The notes under the pieces: model-generated
Told to the model about the DNA's origin: nothing
The model's input: only the letters and a program-made list of their open reading frames with translations
Databases searched by the model: none
Assembly: GCA_040219515.1 (NCBI GenBank)
Contig: JAVJSI010000008.1
Coordinates: 1 to 64,000, forward strand
DNA length: 64,000 bases
Source of the DNA: Acidimicrobiales bacterium
Lineage (GTDB): Bacteria > Actinomycetota > Acidimicrobiia > Acidimicrobiales > Aldehydirespiratoraceae
Direction of reading: 5' to 3'
Shown here: positions 15,934 through 24,893 of the stretch, in pieces
Numbering within the stretch: the first letter of the stretch is position 1
Layout: each line of letters begins with the position of its first letter
Made by a program: the position numbers and the translations under genes

Positions 15934-17367
15934 CTAACTCCGCAGGTAGACGGTGAATCCGTCGACGATCATCGGCTCGGCGTAATGCTCGCCGATGAAG
16001 TCCTCGAGTTCGGGGAACAGGGCGATCGGGTAGTCGCCGTACTCCCGGAACTCGCTCGGCTGCGTGTCGATGATCACCGCCGGCGGCTTCGCCTCGACCG
16101 AGTCCATCAGGTGCGGGTAGCCGCGGTCCGGTGCGTCGTCGATGGTGTGCGGGCCGTTGTCGCGCGTACCCGATCGTCCCGTCACGAAGTCCATGCTCAC
16201 GAACCCGCCCGCCGGTGCCCGTTCGGCCTCCCAGTAGACCTCCGGGAAGTTGCCCCAGATGAGGACCGTGTCGTCGACGGTCGACTGGGCGGCGACGAAG
16301 TCGGCCAGGGGCGTGGGGTCGGGTAGGTCACGGATGGTCGACGGTGTCCACGCGAGCACGAAGGCAACGACCGCGGTCGCGGCAACCACCCGGCCGGCAC
16401 GGTGCTGAACCGAACGGTCGCGGGTGCGCAGCTCATCGGCCGCGATGAGCGCCAGCGGGGGGACGACCTGCATCCAGTAGTGCCCGTAGAAGCGATAGCC
16501 AGCGGCCACCGCGATGAGCCCGGTGACGAGCCACAACCAGAGGTCGGTGTTGTGACGCCACGAGGATCGACCCGTGAACCAAACCGCCACGGAGTGACAT
16601 CCGACGAACACCGCAACGCTGAGTACCCCTCGCCACAGGACCGTGAGCGGGTCGGCCCCGGCCAGCACGAAACTGCCGTTGCTCTCGAAGGACCAGTACA
16701 TGAAGTCTTCCCATGGCACCACGAGGGCCACGACCGCGATGGGCAACAGTCCGCCCACGAACGCGATCGGAAGGTGGCGCCGCCAGTCGCCGTAACGCCA
16801 GATCGCGAAGGTCGCCGGGATCACGCCGATTGCCCATGTCTGACGGGTGAGGGTGGCGATGGCCAGCGCGAGACCCGTGATCAGGGCGGTCCGGTCGGTC
16901 CCGCGCCGGGCGGCCACCATGGCCAGTGCGCCGAACGGCATCGCCAGGTGGCTGTAGTTCGCCGCCTGCGCATCGACCGGCACCATCGCCACGGCGCCGG
17001 TGAGCATGAGCGCACCACCCCACCACATCGCCTGGGTGCCGCCGATCCGACGACCTTCGTGTGCCACCACCAGAGCGGTCGACAACAGCATGACGCCGGC
17101 CAGCAGGTGCAGGGGCCGGAGGTCGGTCGAGCCGATGAGCTGGTGCGACCACTCGTAGATGAACGGTGCGATCGGTGGCTTGCGATCGATGCCGTCGATG
17201 TACATCTCGCCGCCGCGCCAGAGACCGATCGCCTGGGCCGACACCGCCGCTTCGTCGGGATCGAAGATCTGACCGACGAAGCTCGGGAGCCGGAGCACGG
17301 CAACCAGACCGGCAAACACTGCGAGCGGCGCCGCGCGGTGCGAGAGCCACGATCGAAGCACGAACAT
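15934..17367 (-). CDS. GT-C family membrane glycosyltransferase (PMT/ArnT-like)
   Basis: A 477-residue polytopic membrane protein with about ten hydrophobic segments. The first extracytoplasmic loop carries FDPDEAAVS, the acidic DxDE-type motif that binds the polyprenyl-phosphate sugar donor in GT-C (GT39/GT83) enzymes, then GEMYIDGIDRKPP. A soluble C-terminal domain of about 130 residues (from TPSTIRDLPDP) follows the last helix. Such enzymes transfer a sugar from a lipid-linked donor to proteins, lipids or glycans on the outer face of the membrane. The acceptor is unknown. It converges on ssrA and is divergent from the Tat amidohydrolase gene. Confidence 0.8.
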   Translation of the reverse strand: MFVLRSWLSHRAAPLAVFAGLVAVLRLPSFVGQIFDPDEAAVSAQAIGLWRGGEMYIDGIDRKPPIAPFIYEWSHQLIGSTDLRPLHLLAGVMLLSTALVVAHEGRRIGGTQAMWWGGALMLTGAVAMVPVDAQAANYSHLAMPFGALAMVAARRGTDRTALITGLALAIATLTRQTWAIGVIPATFAIWRYGDWRRHLPIAFVGGLLPIAVVALVVPWEDFMYWSFESNGSFVLAGADPLTVLWRGVLSVAVFVGCHSVAVWFTGRSSWRHNTDLWLWLVTGLIAVAAGYRFYGHYWMQVVPPLALIAADELRTRDRSVQHRAGRVVAATAVVAFVLAWTPSTIRDLPDPTPLADFVAAQSTVDDTVLIWGNFPEVYWEAERAPAGGFVSMDFVTGRSGTRDNGPHTIDDAPDRGYPHLMDSVEAKPPAVIIDTQPSEFREYGDYPIALFPELEDFIGEHYAEPMIVDGFTVYLRS

Positions 17368-17434
17368 CGGGAGAGCGTAGAGGGGAAGGCCGGGTCGGTG
17401 ACAACCGTGAGGACCGGTGATCTAGCCTCGCGAC

Positions 17435-19051
17435 ATGACGAGTCAGTGGCGTCGCGCACGAGACCGTGAACCCGAACGGCGCCCCGCCCTGCCGGTCTGG
17501 CCGACCACGCTCTCCAACGGCGAGTTCCTGCCACCGTCACCGTCGTCACGCCAGCTCGCGATGACCCGTCTGATGCTCGACACGCTGGCCGACCAGGCGG
17601 CGCGCCGAGGCATGGACCGCCGCCGCTTCCTCACGACCTCGGGCGCCATGGCGGCATCGCTCACGGTGCTGAACGCCTGCGCCACCGGCGACGACGCGGC
17701 GTCCCCGGCAGCGAGTTCTTCGACGAGCACGACCTCGACCGGCACGGCTGCGCCGAGCACCAACACGACCCCGTCCACCACCACGCAGGGCGACCCCGGC
17801 GGCGAGTTCGTCGTGCCCGATCCCGAGGACGACGAAGCCTGCGAGATCGAGCTCGGCTCGCAGGGCGAGTTCATCTTCGACATCCACACGCACCACGTGA
17901 TGCCCGAGGGCGTGTGGCGGGAGAACGCGAGACGCATCGAGCGCATGATCGGCAACCTCGTGCCGGCCGGTTGCAACGAGGCCGACCGCCTCGAATGCCT
18001 CAATCGGGTCGCCTACGTCACCAACATGTTCCTCGGGTCGGACACGACGTTCGCCCTGCTCAGCGATGTCCCCAACTCGGGTCCGCTCGACGCGCCGCTG
18101 CCGTGGGATGCGAAGGTCGGCACCGCCGAGCTCATGGATGCCCTCACCGTGGCCGGCCAGCCCCGGGTGCTGATCCACGACGTGATCGCACCGAACTTCG
18201 GCGACCTCCGCACCCGCCTCGACGACATGGCGCTGACGGCCGAGACCGGCCGGGTGTCGGCGTTCAAGGTCTACACGGCGTGGGGCCCGGGCAACCAGGG
18301 ATACTCGCTCGCCGACCCGGCCATCGGCATTCCGGTGGTCGAACAGGCCCAGAGTCTCGGTGTCACCACGATGTGCGCCCACAAGGGCCTCCCGCTCCAG
18401 GAGTTCGACCGGCGCTTCAACGGTCCCGACGACATCTGCGCAGTGGCGGCCCAGTTCCCCGACATGAATTTCGTCGTCTACCACTCGGCCTACGAGATCC
18501 AGACCACCGAGCGGGCCTACGACCCCGCATCGACCGCCACCGGCATCAACTCGCTGGTGAAGGCGATGGACGACCACGGCATCCCGGCCAACGGCAACGT
18601 GTGGTGCGAACTCGGCACCACGTGGCGAGAGACCATGAACAACCCGACCGAGGCCGCCCACGTGCTCGGCAAGCTCCTCACCCGGGTCGGCGAAGACCGG
18701 GTGATGTGGGGCACCGACGGCATCTGGCTGGGGTCCCCGCAGCGCCAGATCGAAGCGTTCCGCACCTTTCAGATCACCGAGGCGTTCCAGGCCGAGCACG
18801 GCTACCCGGCGTTGACCGACCAGGTGAAGGCCAAGGTGTTCGGCCTGAACGCAGCCAACCTCTTCGGCGTCGACCCGCAGGGTGTCACGTGCGGCATCGA
18901 CACCGATCTGCTCATCGCCAGCAAGGGCGAACTCCAGGTGCTGGTCGACGACGGGCTCGTACCCAACCCCTACGAGCCGATCGGCTACGTCACCCGCCGC
19001 GATGTCCTGCGCTGGTGGCAGACGAACCCGAAGCCCGACCTCCCCGTCTAG
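17435..19051 (+). CDS. Tat-exported amidohydrolase-family (amidohydrolase 2) protein, putative lipoprotein
   Basis: A 538-residue protein with a long N-terminus (about 60 residues), then a twin-arginine signal (DRRRFLTTSG), a hydrophobic stretch and a lipobox-like LNAC, so it is probably folded before export and lipid-anchored. A Ser/Thr linker (STSTTSTGTAAPSTNTTPSTTT) follows to about residue 120. The catalytic domain is a metal-dependent TIM barrel of the amidohydrolase 2 type. It shows DIHTHHVMPEG (metal HxH), HKGLPL, VYHSAYE and a late WGTDGIWLGSP with the metal Asp. Such proteins hydrolyse or decarboxylate varied substrates. The gene overlaps the convergent DoxX gene by four bases. Confidence 0.82.
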   Translation: MTSQWRRARDREPERRPALPVWPTTLSNGEFLPPSPSSRQLAMTRLMLDTLADQAARRGMDRRRFLTTSGAMAASLTVLNACATGDDAASPAASSSTSTTSTGTAAPSTNTTPSTTTQGDPGGEFVVPDPEDDEACEIELGSQGEFIFDIHTHHVMPEGVWRENARRIERMIGNLVPAGCNEADRLECLNRVAYVTNMFLGSDTTFALLSDVPNSGPLDAPLPWDAKVGTAELMDALTVAGQPRVLIHDVIAPNFGDLRTRLDDMALTAETGRVSAFKVYTAWGPGNQGYSLADPAIGIPVVEQAQSLGVTTMCAHKGLPLQEFDRRFNGPDDICAVAAQFPDMNFVVYHSAYEIQTTERAYDPASTATGINSLVKAMDDHGIPANGNVWCELGTTWRETMNNPTEAAHVLGKLLTRVGEDRVMWGTDGIWLGSPQRQIEAFRTFQITEAFQAEHGYPALTDQVKAKVFGLNAANLFGVDPQGVTCGIDTDLLIASKGELQVLVDDGLVPNPYEPIGYVTRRDVLRWWQTNPKPDLPV

Positions 19052-19473
19052 TTCCAGTCAACGTCGAACAACGGACCGACGAGCTGCTTGGCGTCATCGA
19101 CGGCACCGAGCGACGAGAAGAAGGCGAAGCCCATGAGGCAGGCGCCGAACAGCGACAGGTTCTTCATGAAGTGCGGCATCTCGGCCTGCTGCTCCGCGCC
19201 GTCGAGTTTCCAGAACGGATGCATGACGAACGCGAGGATCAGCACCTGCAACCCGATCAGCAGGAATGCGAGGTCGGTGAAGACGCCCAGGGCGATCGCC
19301 GACCCGCCGAGCAGGAAGGTCACACCGCTGAGCTGCACCATCGCTCTGGCGTTGCCGATCCCCTTGGACTGTGCGTACTGCGCCGATCCCTCGGTGTCGG
19401 TGAGATGTCCGATGCCGCTCCCGATGAACAACATCGAGAACACGATTCGCCCGATCAGAAATACGTTCTCCAT
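19048..19473 (-). CDS. DoxX-family membrane protein
   Basis: A 141-residue, four-helix integral membrane protein. It has the DoxX pattern: a first helix with GRIVFSMLFIGSGIGHL, then YAQSKGIGNARAMVQLSGVTFLLGGSAIALG, LLIGLQVLILAFVMHPFW, and a last helix LFGACLMGFAFFSSLG. DoxX proteins are linked to redox and thiol homeostasis in some actinomycetes, but the function of most is unknown. It is divergent from the acyl-CoA dehydrogenase gene, and the intergenic space has two palindromes that may control both. It converges with the Tat amidohydrolase, stop codons overlapping. Confidence 0.82.
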   Translation of the reverse strand: MENVFLIGRIVFSMLFIGSGIGHLTDTEGSAQYAQSKGIGNARAMVQLSGVTFLLGGSAIALGVFTDLAFLLIGLQVLILAFVMHPFWKLDGAEQQAEMPHFMKNLSLFGACLMGFAFFSSLGAVDDAKQLVGPLFDVDWN

Positions 19474-19507
19474 GTGGAGACCTCCCCTTGTCTCTCGACC
19501 AGTGTGT

Positions 19508-19527
19508 CACCGACCGGTCGATCGGTG
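19508..19527. promoter_or_regulatory. Imperfect palindrome, candidate repressor operator 1
   Basis: CACCGA at 19508-19513 and TCGGTG at 19522-19527 form perfect outer arms around a partly symmetric centre that contains GACCGGTC. It lies 35 bases before the DoxX start. TetR-family operators often have this size and look. Function is inferred only from symmetry and position. Confidence 0.4.
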
Positions 19528-19565
19528 GGCGGACTCGCCTCTCGCTCCCTGACGCCGGTAGATTT

Positions 19566-19581
19566 GTGAACGATCGCTCAC
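19566..19581. promoter_or_regulatory. Near-perfect palindrome GTGAACGATCGCTCAC, candidate operator 2
   Basis: Sixteen bases, fourteen of them symmetric, centred on CGATCG and placed 15 bases before the acyl-CoA dehydrogenase ATG, with the CTGGAG ribosome site between them. The position would block transcription of the dehydrogenase. Together with the palindrome at 19508-19527 it suggests a shared repressor. Confidence 0.5.
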
Positions 19582-19595
19582 TTCCTGGAGACACG

Positions 19596-20825
19596 ATGTC
19601 CGACGCCACCACCGACACCTTCGACGAAGCCGACTTCCGGGCCCGTTGCCGTGCCTTCCTCGACGAGCACGCGGTCGGGATGAACCTCGGCGGCGATGCC
19701 GATGCCGGTGGAGCGAAGCGACTCGAGGCCGGACGCAGGTTCCAGCAGGCGATGTTCGATGCGGGTCTCGCCGGCCTCACCTACCCGAAGGAGTACGGCG
19801 GCCAGGGACTCGACAAGGAAGCCGAGAAGATCTGGCGTGAGGAGTACGCGAAGTACCCGAACATGACCTTCGAGTTCACCATCTCACACGGCATGTGTCT
19901 GCCGATGCTCGCCGAGTACGGCACCCACGACCAGAAGGCCGCCCACCTCAAGGACAACATCCGCGGCGACAAGCTCTGGTGCCAGATGTTCTCCGAGCCG
20001 GGTGCCGGGTCCGATGTCGCCAGCCTCCAGACCAAGGCCGAGCGCGACGGCGACACCTGGGTGCTCAACGGACAGAAGGTGTGGACCACGCTGGCCCACG
20101 TGAGTGACTACGGCGTGGTCATCGCCCGCACCGACCCCGAGGTGCCCAAGCACGCGGGCATCTCGATGTTCATCGTCCCGATGGACGCGCCCGGTGTCGA
20201 GGTCCGGCCGATCCACCAGATCGACGGCGGCAAGCACTTCAACGAGGTCTTCTTCACCGACGTCAGCATCCCGCTCGACAACCTGATCGGCGAGCTCAAC
20301 AACGGCTGGAACATGGCCACCGCCATGCTCATGTACGAGCGGGTCGCCATCGGCGCCGGCGCCACCGGAGGCGTCCGCCACGAGCGGGCCGACGCACTCA
20401 TCGAGGAGGCCACGAAGCGGGGCCTCATCGAGGACCCGACGCTGCGCCAGAAGCTGATGCGCATCTACATCATGGAGACCTGCCAGTCGATCGTCTCCAT
20501 GCGCACGAGGGCCGAGATGCAGGCCGGCAAGACACCGGGACCCGGCGGTTCGATCGGCAAGCTCGCCAGCACGAACATCATGAGCTATGTGCGCGACGTC
20601 TCGATGGAGATCGTGGGAGCGGGCGGCGTGGCGTGGGAGAACGACGCCGGAGGCGGCTGGGCCCGAGCGGCCCTCACCGGGCTCCAGGGTGGCATCGCGG
20701 GCGGTACCAACGAGATCCAGAAGAACATCATCGGCGACCGTGTGCTCGGACTCCCCCGCGACATCAGCGTCGACAAGGGTGTGCCGTTCAAGGAGCTGAA
20801 GGTCGGCACCCAGAAGAGCGACTGA
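19596..20825 (+). CDS. Acyl-CoA dehydrogenase
   Basis: A 409-residue FAD enzyme oxidising an acyl-CoA to the 2-enoyl-CoA. The ATG at 19596 follows CTGGAG. The N-terminal helical domain has GLAGLTYPKEYGGQG. The FAD/acyl-CoA signature is WCQMFSEPGAGSD, and the middle beta domain has VLNGQKVWTTLAH. The C-terminal part is GGIAGGTNEIQKNIIGDRVLGLPR. The usual catalytic glutamate position is not obvious by eye. The family resembles FadE-type actinomycete enzymes acting on long-chain or steroid side-chain acyl-CoAs, but the substrate is not defined. Two palindromes upstream suggest repression by a TetR-type regulator that is not adjacent. Confidence 0.9.
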   Translation: MSDATTDTFDEADFRARCRAFLDEHAVGMNLGGDADAGGAKRLEAGRRFQQAMFDAGLAGLTYPKEYGGQGLDKEAEKIWREEYAKYPNMTFEFTISHGMCLPMLAEYGTHDQKAAHLKDNIRGDKLWCQMFSEPGAGSDVASLQTKAERDGDTWVLNGQKVWTTLAHVSDYGVVIARTDPEVPKHAGISMFIVPMDAPGVEVRPIHQIDGGKHFNEVFFTDVSIPLDNLIGELNNGWNMATAMLMYERVAIGAGATGGVRHERADALIEEATKRGLIEDPTLRQKLMRIYIMETCQSIVSMRTRAEMQAGKTPGPGGSIGKLASTNIMSYVRDVSMEIVGAGGVAWENDAGGGWARAALTGLQGGIAGGTNEIQKNIIGDRVLGLPRDISVDKGVPFKELKVGTQKSD

Positions 20826-20841
20826 GCCCCGCCCCGGCCGA

Positions 20842-22002
20842 TCAGCCGAGGCAGCTCTTCACGGCTGCGGTGAGACCCGCGGTGCGGGGGTCGCCGACCA
20901 GCGACCCGCTCATCTGGTTCATCACGTAGCCGTAGCCGATGCCGAGATCCGGGTCGGCGAAGCCGATGGATCCGCCGGCGCCGGCATGGCCATACGCCCG
21001 CGGGCCGGTGAGGGGCAGCACGCCGTCGTGGGTCATGAACCCCATGCCGAACTTGGTGGCCATCACGAGACACCGGTCGTTGCCGTCGGTGACCGTCGCC
21101 GTGGCCCGCTCGCGGGTTGCGTCGCTCATCAGGCGCACCCCATCGACCTCGCCGACCGTGGCGGCATAGATACGCGCCAACGACGACGCCGACGTGATGC
21201 CATTGGCGGCGGGGATCTCCGACGCTCGCACCTCACGGGTGTTGAACACGTTGTTCCCGTCGCCCAACGTGAACAAGCCGTTGAGGGAAAGCGCTCGGCC
21301 GCCGAGGGTCTCGGGACCGATGACCGCGTTCATCAGCTCGACCACCACCGGGTCCGTCGGCGTCGGTGAGGACAACAGCGGCGCCACCCGGGGCTCTTCG
21401 TCCTCGGGCAGACCGACCCAGAAGTCAGCGCCGAGCGGCCCTGCGATGTGCTGCTGGACGAAGGCACCGAGTCGCTGCCCGGTGATGCGGCGCACGAGCT
21501 CGCCCACGAGCCAGCCATAGGTGAGCGCGTGATAGCCGTGACTACCGTCCTGCTCCCAGAGCGGCGCCTGCGTGGCCAAGAGCTCGACGATGGGGTCGAT
21601 GGCGAGGACATCGGTGAGGCTCGGCGCGTCGTCGACCGTCACCAGTCCACCTCGGTGGCTCATCATCCAACCGACGGTCATCGCCCCCTTGCCGGCCGCC
21701 GCGAACTCGGGCCAGTAGGTCGCAACCGGCGCGTCGTAGTCGAGGTCGCCCCGTTCGTGGAGCATCGCAGCGCAGATCGCGGCGATTCCCTTCGTGGTGG
21801 AGAAAACGAGCTGGAGCGTGTCGGCGTCGTAGGGGCGACCGGTGCCCGGATCGGCGACGCCACCGGTGATGTCGACCACCGGCACGCCGTCGACGTACAA
21901 ACAGAAGCCTGCGCCGACATCGTCGTGCTCGGCGAAGTTCGCGGCGAACGCGTCGGCGATGCGGCCGAACCCTTCGTCGACTCGACCATTGATCTCTGTC
22001 AT
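20842..22002 (-). CDS. Serine hydrolase of the beta-lactamase/EstB family
   Basis: A 386-residue penicillin-binding-protein-fold hydrolase without a signal peptide. The nucleophile motif is STTK (Ser68-x-x-Lys71, within VFSTTKG). The tyrosine motif region is HGYHALTYGW near residue 157, and the third conserved element is GHAGAGGS near residue 340. The opening GFCLYVDGVPVVDITGG is typical of class C-like esterases such as EstB. Likely activity is esterase or peptidase on a small ester rather than true beta-lactamase. It converges on the acyl-CoA dehydrogenase and lies downstream of the SDR and epimerase genes on the same strand, so these three may form one transcript. Confidence 0.85.
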   Translation of the reverse strand: MTEINGRVDEGFGRIADAFAANFAEHDDVGAGFCLYVDGVPVVDITGGVADPGTGRPYDADTLQLVFSTTKGIAAICAAMLHERGDLDYDAPVATYWPEFAAAGKGAMTVGWMMSHRGGLVTVDDAPSLTDVLAIDPIVELLATQAPLWEQDGSHGYHALTYGWLVGELVRRITGQRLGAFVQQHIAGPLGADFWVGLPEDEEPRVAPLLSSPTPTDPVVVELMNAVIGPETLGGRALSLNGLFTLGDGNNVFNTREVRASEIPAANGITSASSLARIYAATVGEVDGVRLMSDATRERATATVTDGNDRCLVMATKFGMGFMTHDGVLPLTGPRAYGHAGAGGSIGFADPDLGIGYGYVMNQMSGSLVGDPRTAGLTAAVKSCLG

Positions 22003-22032
22003 TCCGGGTCTCCTCGTGGCCGGTGGCCGGAC

Positions 22033-22923
22033 TCAGCCGACGTACTCGTCGGGGTGTCGGTGGCGAACCATCCGTGCCATACCTTCGCGCCAATCGACCG
22101 AAGGCTGGTAGCCGAGTGCGACCAGCGCGCTCGCATCGACGTGGCCGGGCGGCGGCGCGGACTCGCTGCGTTCGATCGTCACCTCTCGGCCCACGAGACG
22201 CCCGAGCTCCTCGCACCAGTCCTCGGCACTCGTCGGTTCTGGGTCGCCCCAGTTCACGACCGTTGCCGGTACCGAGGCTGCGTCGAGGAGCAGCGGGAGA
22301 CTGGCCATCAGGTCGTCTTCGTGGATCAGGTTGTAGAGGCAGGGCGACGTCGTGTGCAGCGTCACCGGATCGCCGGCCAGGATCGGCAACAGGTGGAACC
22401 ACGGGAAGCCGCCGTGATCGCCGTAGGGGCTGGCCAGGCGAGCGATCGTGGTCGGCAGCGAGCGGGAACGGGCCAGGTACCTGGCCATTGCCTCTCCCGC
22501 GATCTTGCTGATGCTGTAGGTCGGCATCATCAAGGTGTTCGAATCACCGAGTGGCGCATCCTCGCCGTGTACATCGGTCGACGCGGCGTAGACCCCCATC
22601 GTCGAACAGTGCAGGAGACGCTCGAGCCCGGGGAGCCGGTCGACAAGGTGCCCGAGCGCTTCTGCGTTGACGGCGAGCGCCTCGTCCCAGCGGTTGGCGA
22701 AGGTCACGGCGAAGTTCAGCAGGATCTCTGCGTCGTCGGGAACCGCGGCGAGGTCGCCGGCCATGTCGGCGGCGACACACTGCACACCGAATCCTTCGAG
22801 CCGCTCGCGAGCCGACGGGTCGCTGAAGCGGGCCACCGCGACGACGTCGTGCTCAGTGGCGAGCTCGCGGGCGACGACGCCGGCGACTCGACCGGTGGCG
22901 CCGGTGATCAGGATGCGGCTCAC
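22033..22923 (-). CDS. NAD(P)-dependent epimerase/dehydratase family protein
   Basis: A 296-residue extended-SDR protein. The GTG at 22923 is chosen because it overlaps the preceding stop (GTGA) and starts just before the Rossmann motif ILITGATGRVAG. Catalytic features are the Ser in HCSTMGVYAAS and the YxxxK in YSISKIAGEA. A substrate-binding half with LIHEDDLMASL follows. It most resembles atypical epimerases acting on sugar nucleotides or other carbonyl substrates; the substrate is unknown. It is coupled to the upstream SDR gene and precedes the serine hydrolase gene by about 30 bases. Confidence 0.82.
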   Translation of the reverse strand: MSRILITGATGRVAGVVARELATEHDVVAVARFSDPSARERLEGFGVQCVAADMAGDLAAVPDDAEILLNFAVTFANRWDEALAVNAEALGHLVDRLPGLERLLHCSTMGVYAASTDVHGEDAPLGDSNTLMMPTYSISKIAGEAMARYLARSRSLPTTIARLASPYGDHGGFPWFHLLPILAGDPVTLHTTSPCLYNLIHEDDLMASLPLLLDAASVPATVVNWGDPEPTSAEDWCEELGRLVGREVTIERSESAPPPGHVDASALVALGYQPSVDWREGMARMVRHRHPDEYVG

Positions 22924-23786
22924 CGGGCGACCAGTTCCTCGGTGACCGCCCACAGACGGGCAGCAGCGACATCGTCGAGCGCCGTCTTCTTGGGTGTCGC
23001 GATCGCCGACTTGGCGAAGTACTTCCCGGACACGCCGGTCAGTTCGGGGCTCGTGGCGGCCCAGATCGACGTCGCTGCGCCCTCGTCGGGGGTGAGGAAG
23101 AATCGACTGACGGCCGGCCAGACCAGCTCGCTCAGTCGGGTGCCCTCCGAGTCGCGTCCCAATCGGGTGCGCACCGCGCCGGGGTGGAGGCAGTTCACCG
23201 TCACCTTGTCGGCCGGCAAACGGCGAGCCAGTTCCCTGGTGTGCAGCATGTTGGCCAGCTTCGACCTGGCGTAGACGCTCATCCCCTTCACCGCGCCGAA
23301 GCGCCCACTCGACGACTGGAGATCGTCGAAGTCGAGGCCCTTGGTGAACTTGTGCGCATCCGACGCGACGATCACGATCCGGGACGGGGCCGACGCCTCG
23401 ATGAGGGGCGTCAGTGCATCGACCAGCACGAAGTGGCCCAGATAGTTCACGCCGAACGTGAACTCGAATCCATCCGCCGTCGAGCGCCGTTCGGTGAGCA
23501 CCACCCCGGCGTTGTTGATCAGCACATCGAGACGATCGAAGTCGTCACGGAAGGCGGCTGCGAACTCCCGCACCGCAGTGAGGTCGTCGAGGTCGAGGCG
23601 CCGGTGGGACACCGAGTCGTTGCCCGACGACGCAGCCTCGGCCACGATCTCATCGCCCACCGCGGCGTCCCGGGCCGTGAACACCACTTCGGCGCCCATC
23701 GACGCCAGACCGAGCACGGTCGCCCGTCCGATTCCCGTCGTTCCGCCGGTCACGAGCACACGCTTGCCGTTGATGTCCCAGGTCAT
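22920..23786 (-). CDS. Short-chain dehydrogenase/reductase (retinol dehydrogenase/WWOX-like)
   Basis: A 288-residue classical SDR from the ATG at 23786 (MTWDINGKR), which matches the usual family N-terminus. ATGs at 23807 and 23843 in the same frame would add 7 and 19 residues. The cofactor motif is VTGGTTGIGRA, NNAGV follows, the catalytic Ser is in IVIVASDAH, and YxxxK is YARSKLANM. The C-terminal extension near PAVSRFFLTPDEGAATSIWAA is characteristic of retinol-dehydrogenase-like enzymes. It probably oxidises or reduces a hydrophobic alcohol or aldehyde. It is divergent from the cyclase gene and coupled to the epimerase. Confidence 0.87.
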   Translation of the reverse strand: MTWDINGKRVLVTGGTTGIGRATVLGLASMGAEVVFTARDAAVGDEIVAEAASSGNDSVSHRRLDLDDLTAVREFAAAFRDDFDRLDVLINNAGVVLTERRSTADGFEFTFGVNYLGHFVLVDALTPLIEASAPSRIVIVASDAHKFTKGLDFDDLQSSSGRFGAVKGMSVYARSKLANMLHTRELARRLPADKVTVNCLHPGAVRTRLGRDSEGTRLSELVWPAVSRFFLTPDEGAATSIWAATSPELTGVSGKYFAKSAIATPKKTALDDVAAARLWAVTEELVAR

Positions 23787-23861
23787 CTCCGCGAGTACAG
23801 CCGACATTTCGCTTCGGGGCACATCCACACCGACCAACCCCACCGACTACCGTCGCAGCTC

Positions 23862-24893
23862 GTGGGGACCGAGGAGAGTGAACGAGCCCAGATCATCGAG
23901 ATCCTGAAAGGCCTCGGCGTACCCGAGTCCGAGGTGCCTGTGTCGCTCGACGAGGCCGCCGCGATGGCGGCCGACGCGGTCTTCGCTCGTGGCGACCGAT
24001 ACTCGCTGCGCGAGATCGCCGAGAACATCGGCGAGAACCCGGAGGACGTGGCGCAAGGGTTTCTCCATCTCGGTATCCACGTTCACGACGTCGACGAGGG
24101 GGGATACAACGAACGCGACATCGAGTTCGCGGCTTTTCTGCGCGACGCCATCGCCGACGTCCTCACCGACGACGAGGGTCAGGAGATCCTTCACGTCTCG
24201 GGCACTGCGCTCGCGTCCATCGCGGAGGCCGCCGTGGCGAGCCACGTCCAGGGCCCCGAGCGGCGCACGGCCAACATGGTGGAGAACGCTCGGCTGAACG
24301 AACTGACCGCCGAACTCGGCCTCAGCCTCGGCGACAACCTCTCGGTGGCCTTTCGCCACCACCTACGCCAAGCAGCGATCACCAACCGGCGCACCCAGAG
24401 CCTCGAGCATCGCGAGCTCGTCACCCTCGCCATCGGATTTCTCGATCTCGTCGGCTTCACGACGATCAGCCAGGAACTGCCGGTCAACGAGCTGGTCGAC
24501 CTCGTGAAGGCGTTCGAGCGACGCGCCCACGAGCTGGCCCACCAGTGCCGGACGCGCATCGTGAAGTTGATCGGCGACGAGGTCATGTTCGTGGCCGAGC
24601 AACCGTCCGATGCCGCCCGCTTCGTGTCCGGGATGACAGAGTCCCTCGCCGACGACGCCGTTGTGCCCCGTGGCGGTCTCGCCCATGGCGATCTCATCAA
24701 CATCCACGGCGACTACTTCGGCCCTGTCGTCAACCTCGCCGCCCGCCTCACCGACGCCGCCGTGCCGGGCGAGGTCCTGGTCGACGAGGCGATGGCCCTC
24801 CATGTGTCCACGGAGCCGGCCGGCCGACGCATGCTCAAGGGCTTCGACGAACCGATCCGAGTCCACACGCTCATTTCCCACGAGGAGAGCTGA
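23862..24893 (+). CDS. Class III adenylate/guanylate cyclase with N-terminal regulatory domain
   Basis: A 343-residue soluble protein read from a GTG at 23862; the open frame further upstream is a shadow of the SDR gene. Residues 1-160 form a helical regulatory domain resembling that of the mycobacterial pH-sensing cyclase Rv1264. The catalytic domain has both metal aspartates: FLDLVGFT (Asp195) and KLIGDEVMF (Asp239). The lysine before GDE matches the adenine-selecting position, and VNLAARLTDAA holds the transition-state Asn and Arg. Hence it should make cAMP as a homodimer. Its stop overlaps the start of the amidohydrolase gene by one base, so the two are co-translated. Confidence 0.85.
   Translation: MGTEESERAQIIEILKGLGVPESEVPVSLDEAAAMAADAVFARGDRYSLREIAENIGENPEDVAQGFLHLGIHVHDVDEGGYNERDIEFAAFLRDAIADVLTDDEGQEILHVSGTALASIAEAAVASHVQGPERRTANMVENARLNELTAELGLSLGDNLSVAFRHHLRQAAITNRRTQSLEHRELVTLAIGFLDLVGFTTISQELPVNELVDLVKAFERRAHELAHQCRTRIVKLIGDEVMFVAEQPSDAARFVSGMTESLADDAVVPRGGLAHGDLINIHGDYFGPVVNLAARLTDAAVPGEVLVDEAMALHVSTEPAGRRMLKGFDEPIRVHTLISHEES

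Noticed and set aside
20842-22002. Beta-lactamase conferring antibiotic resistance
   Set aside because: It lacks a signal peptide and has the STTK and GHAG motifs of EstB-like esterases; the fold alone does not indicate beta-lactam hydrolysis.
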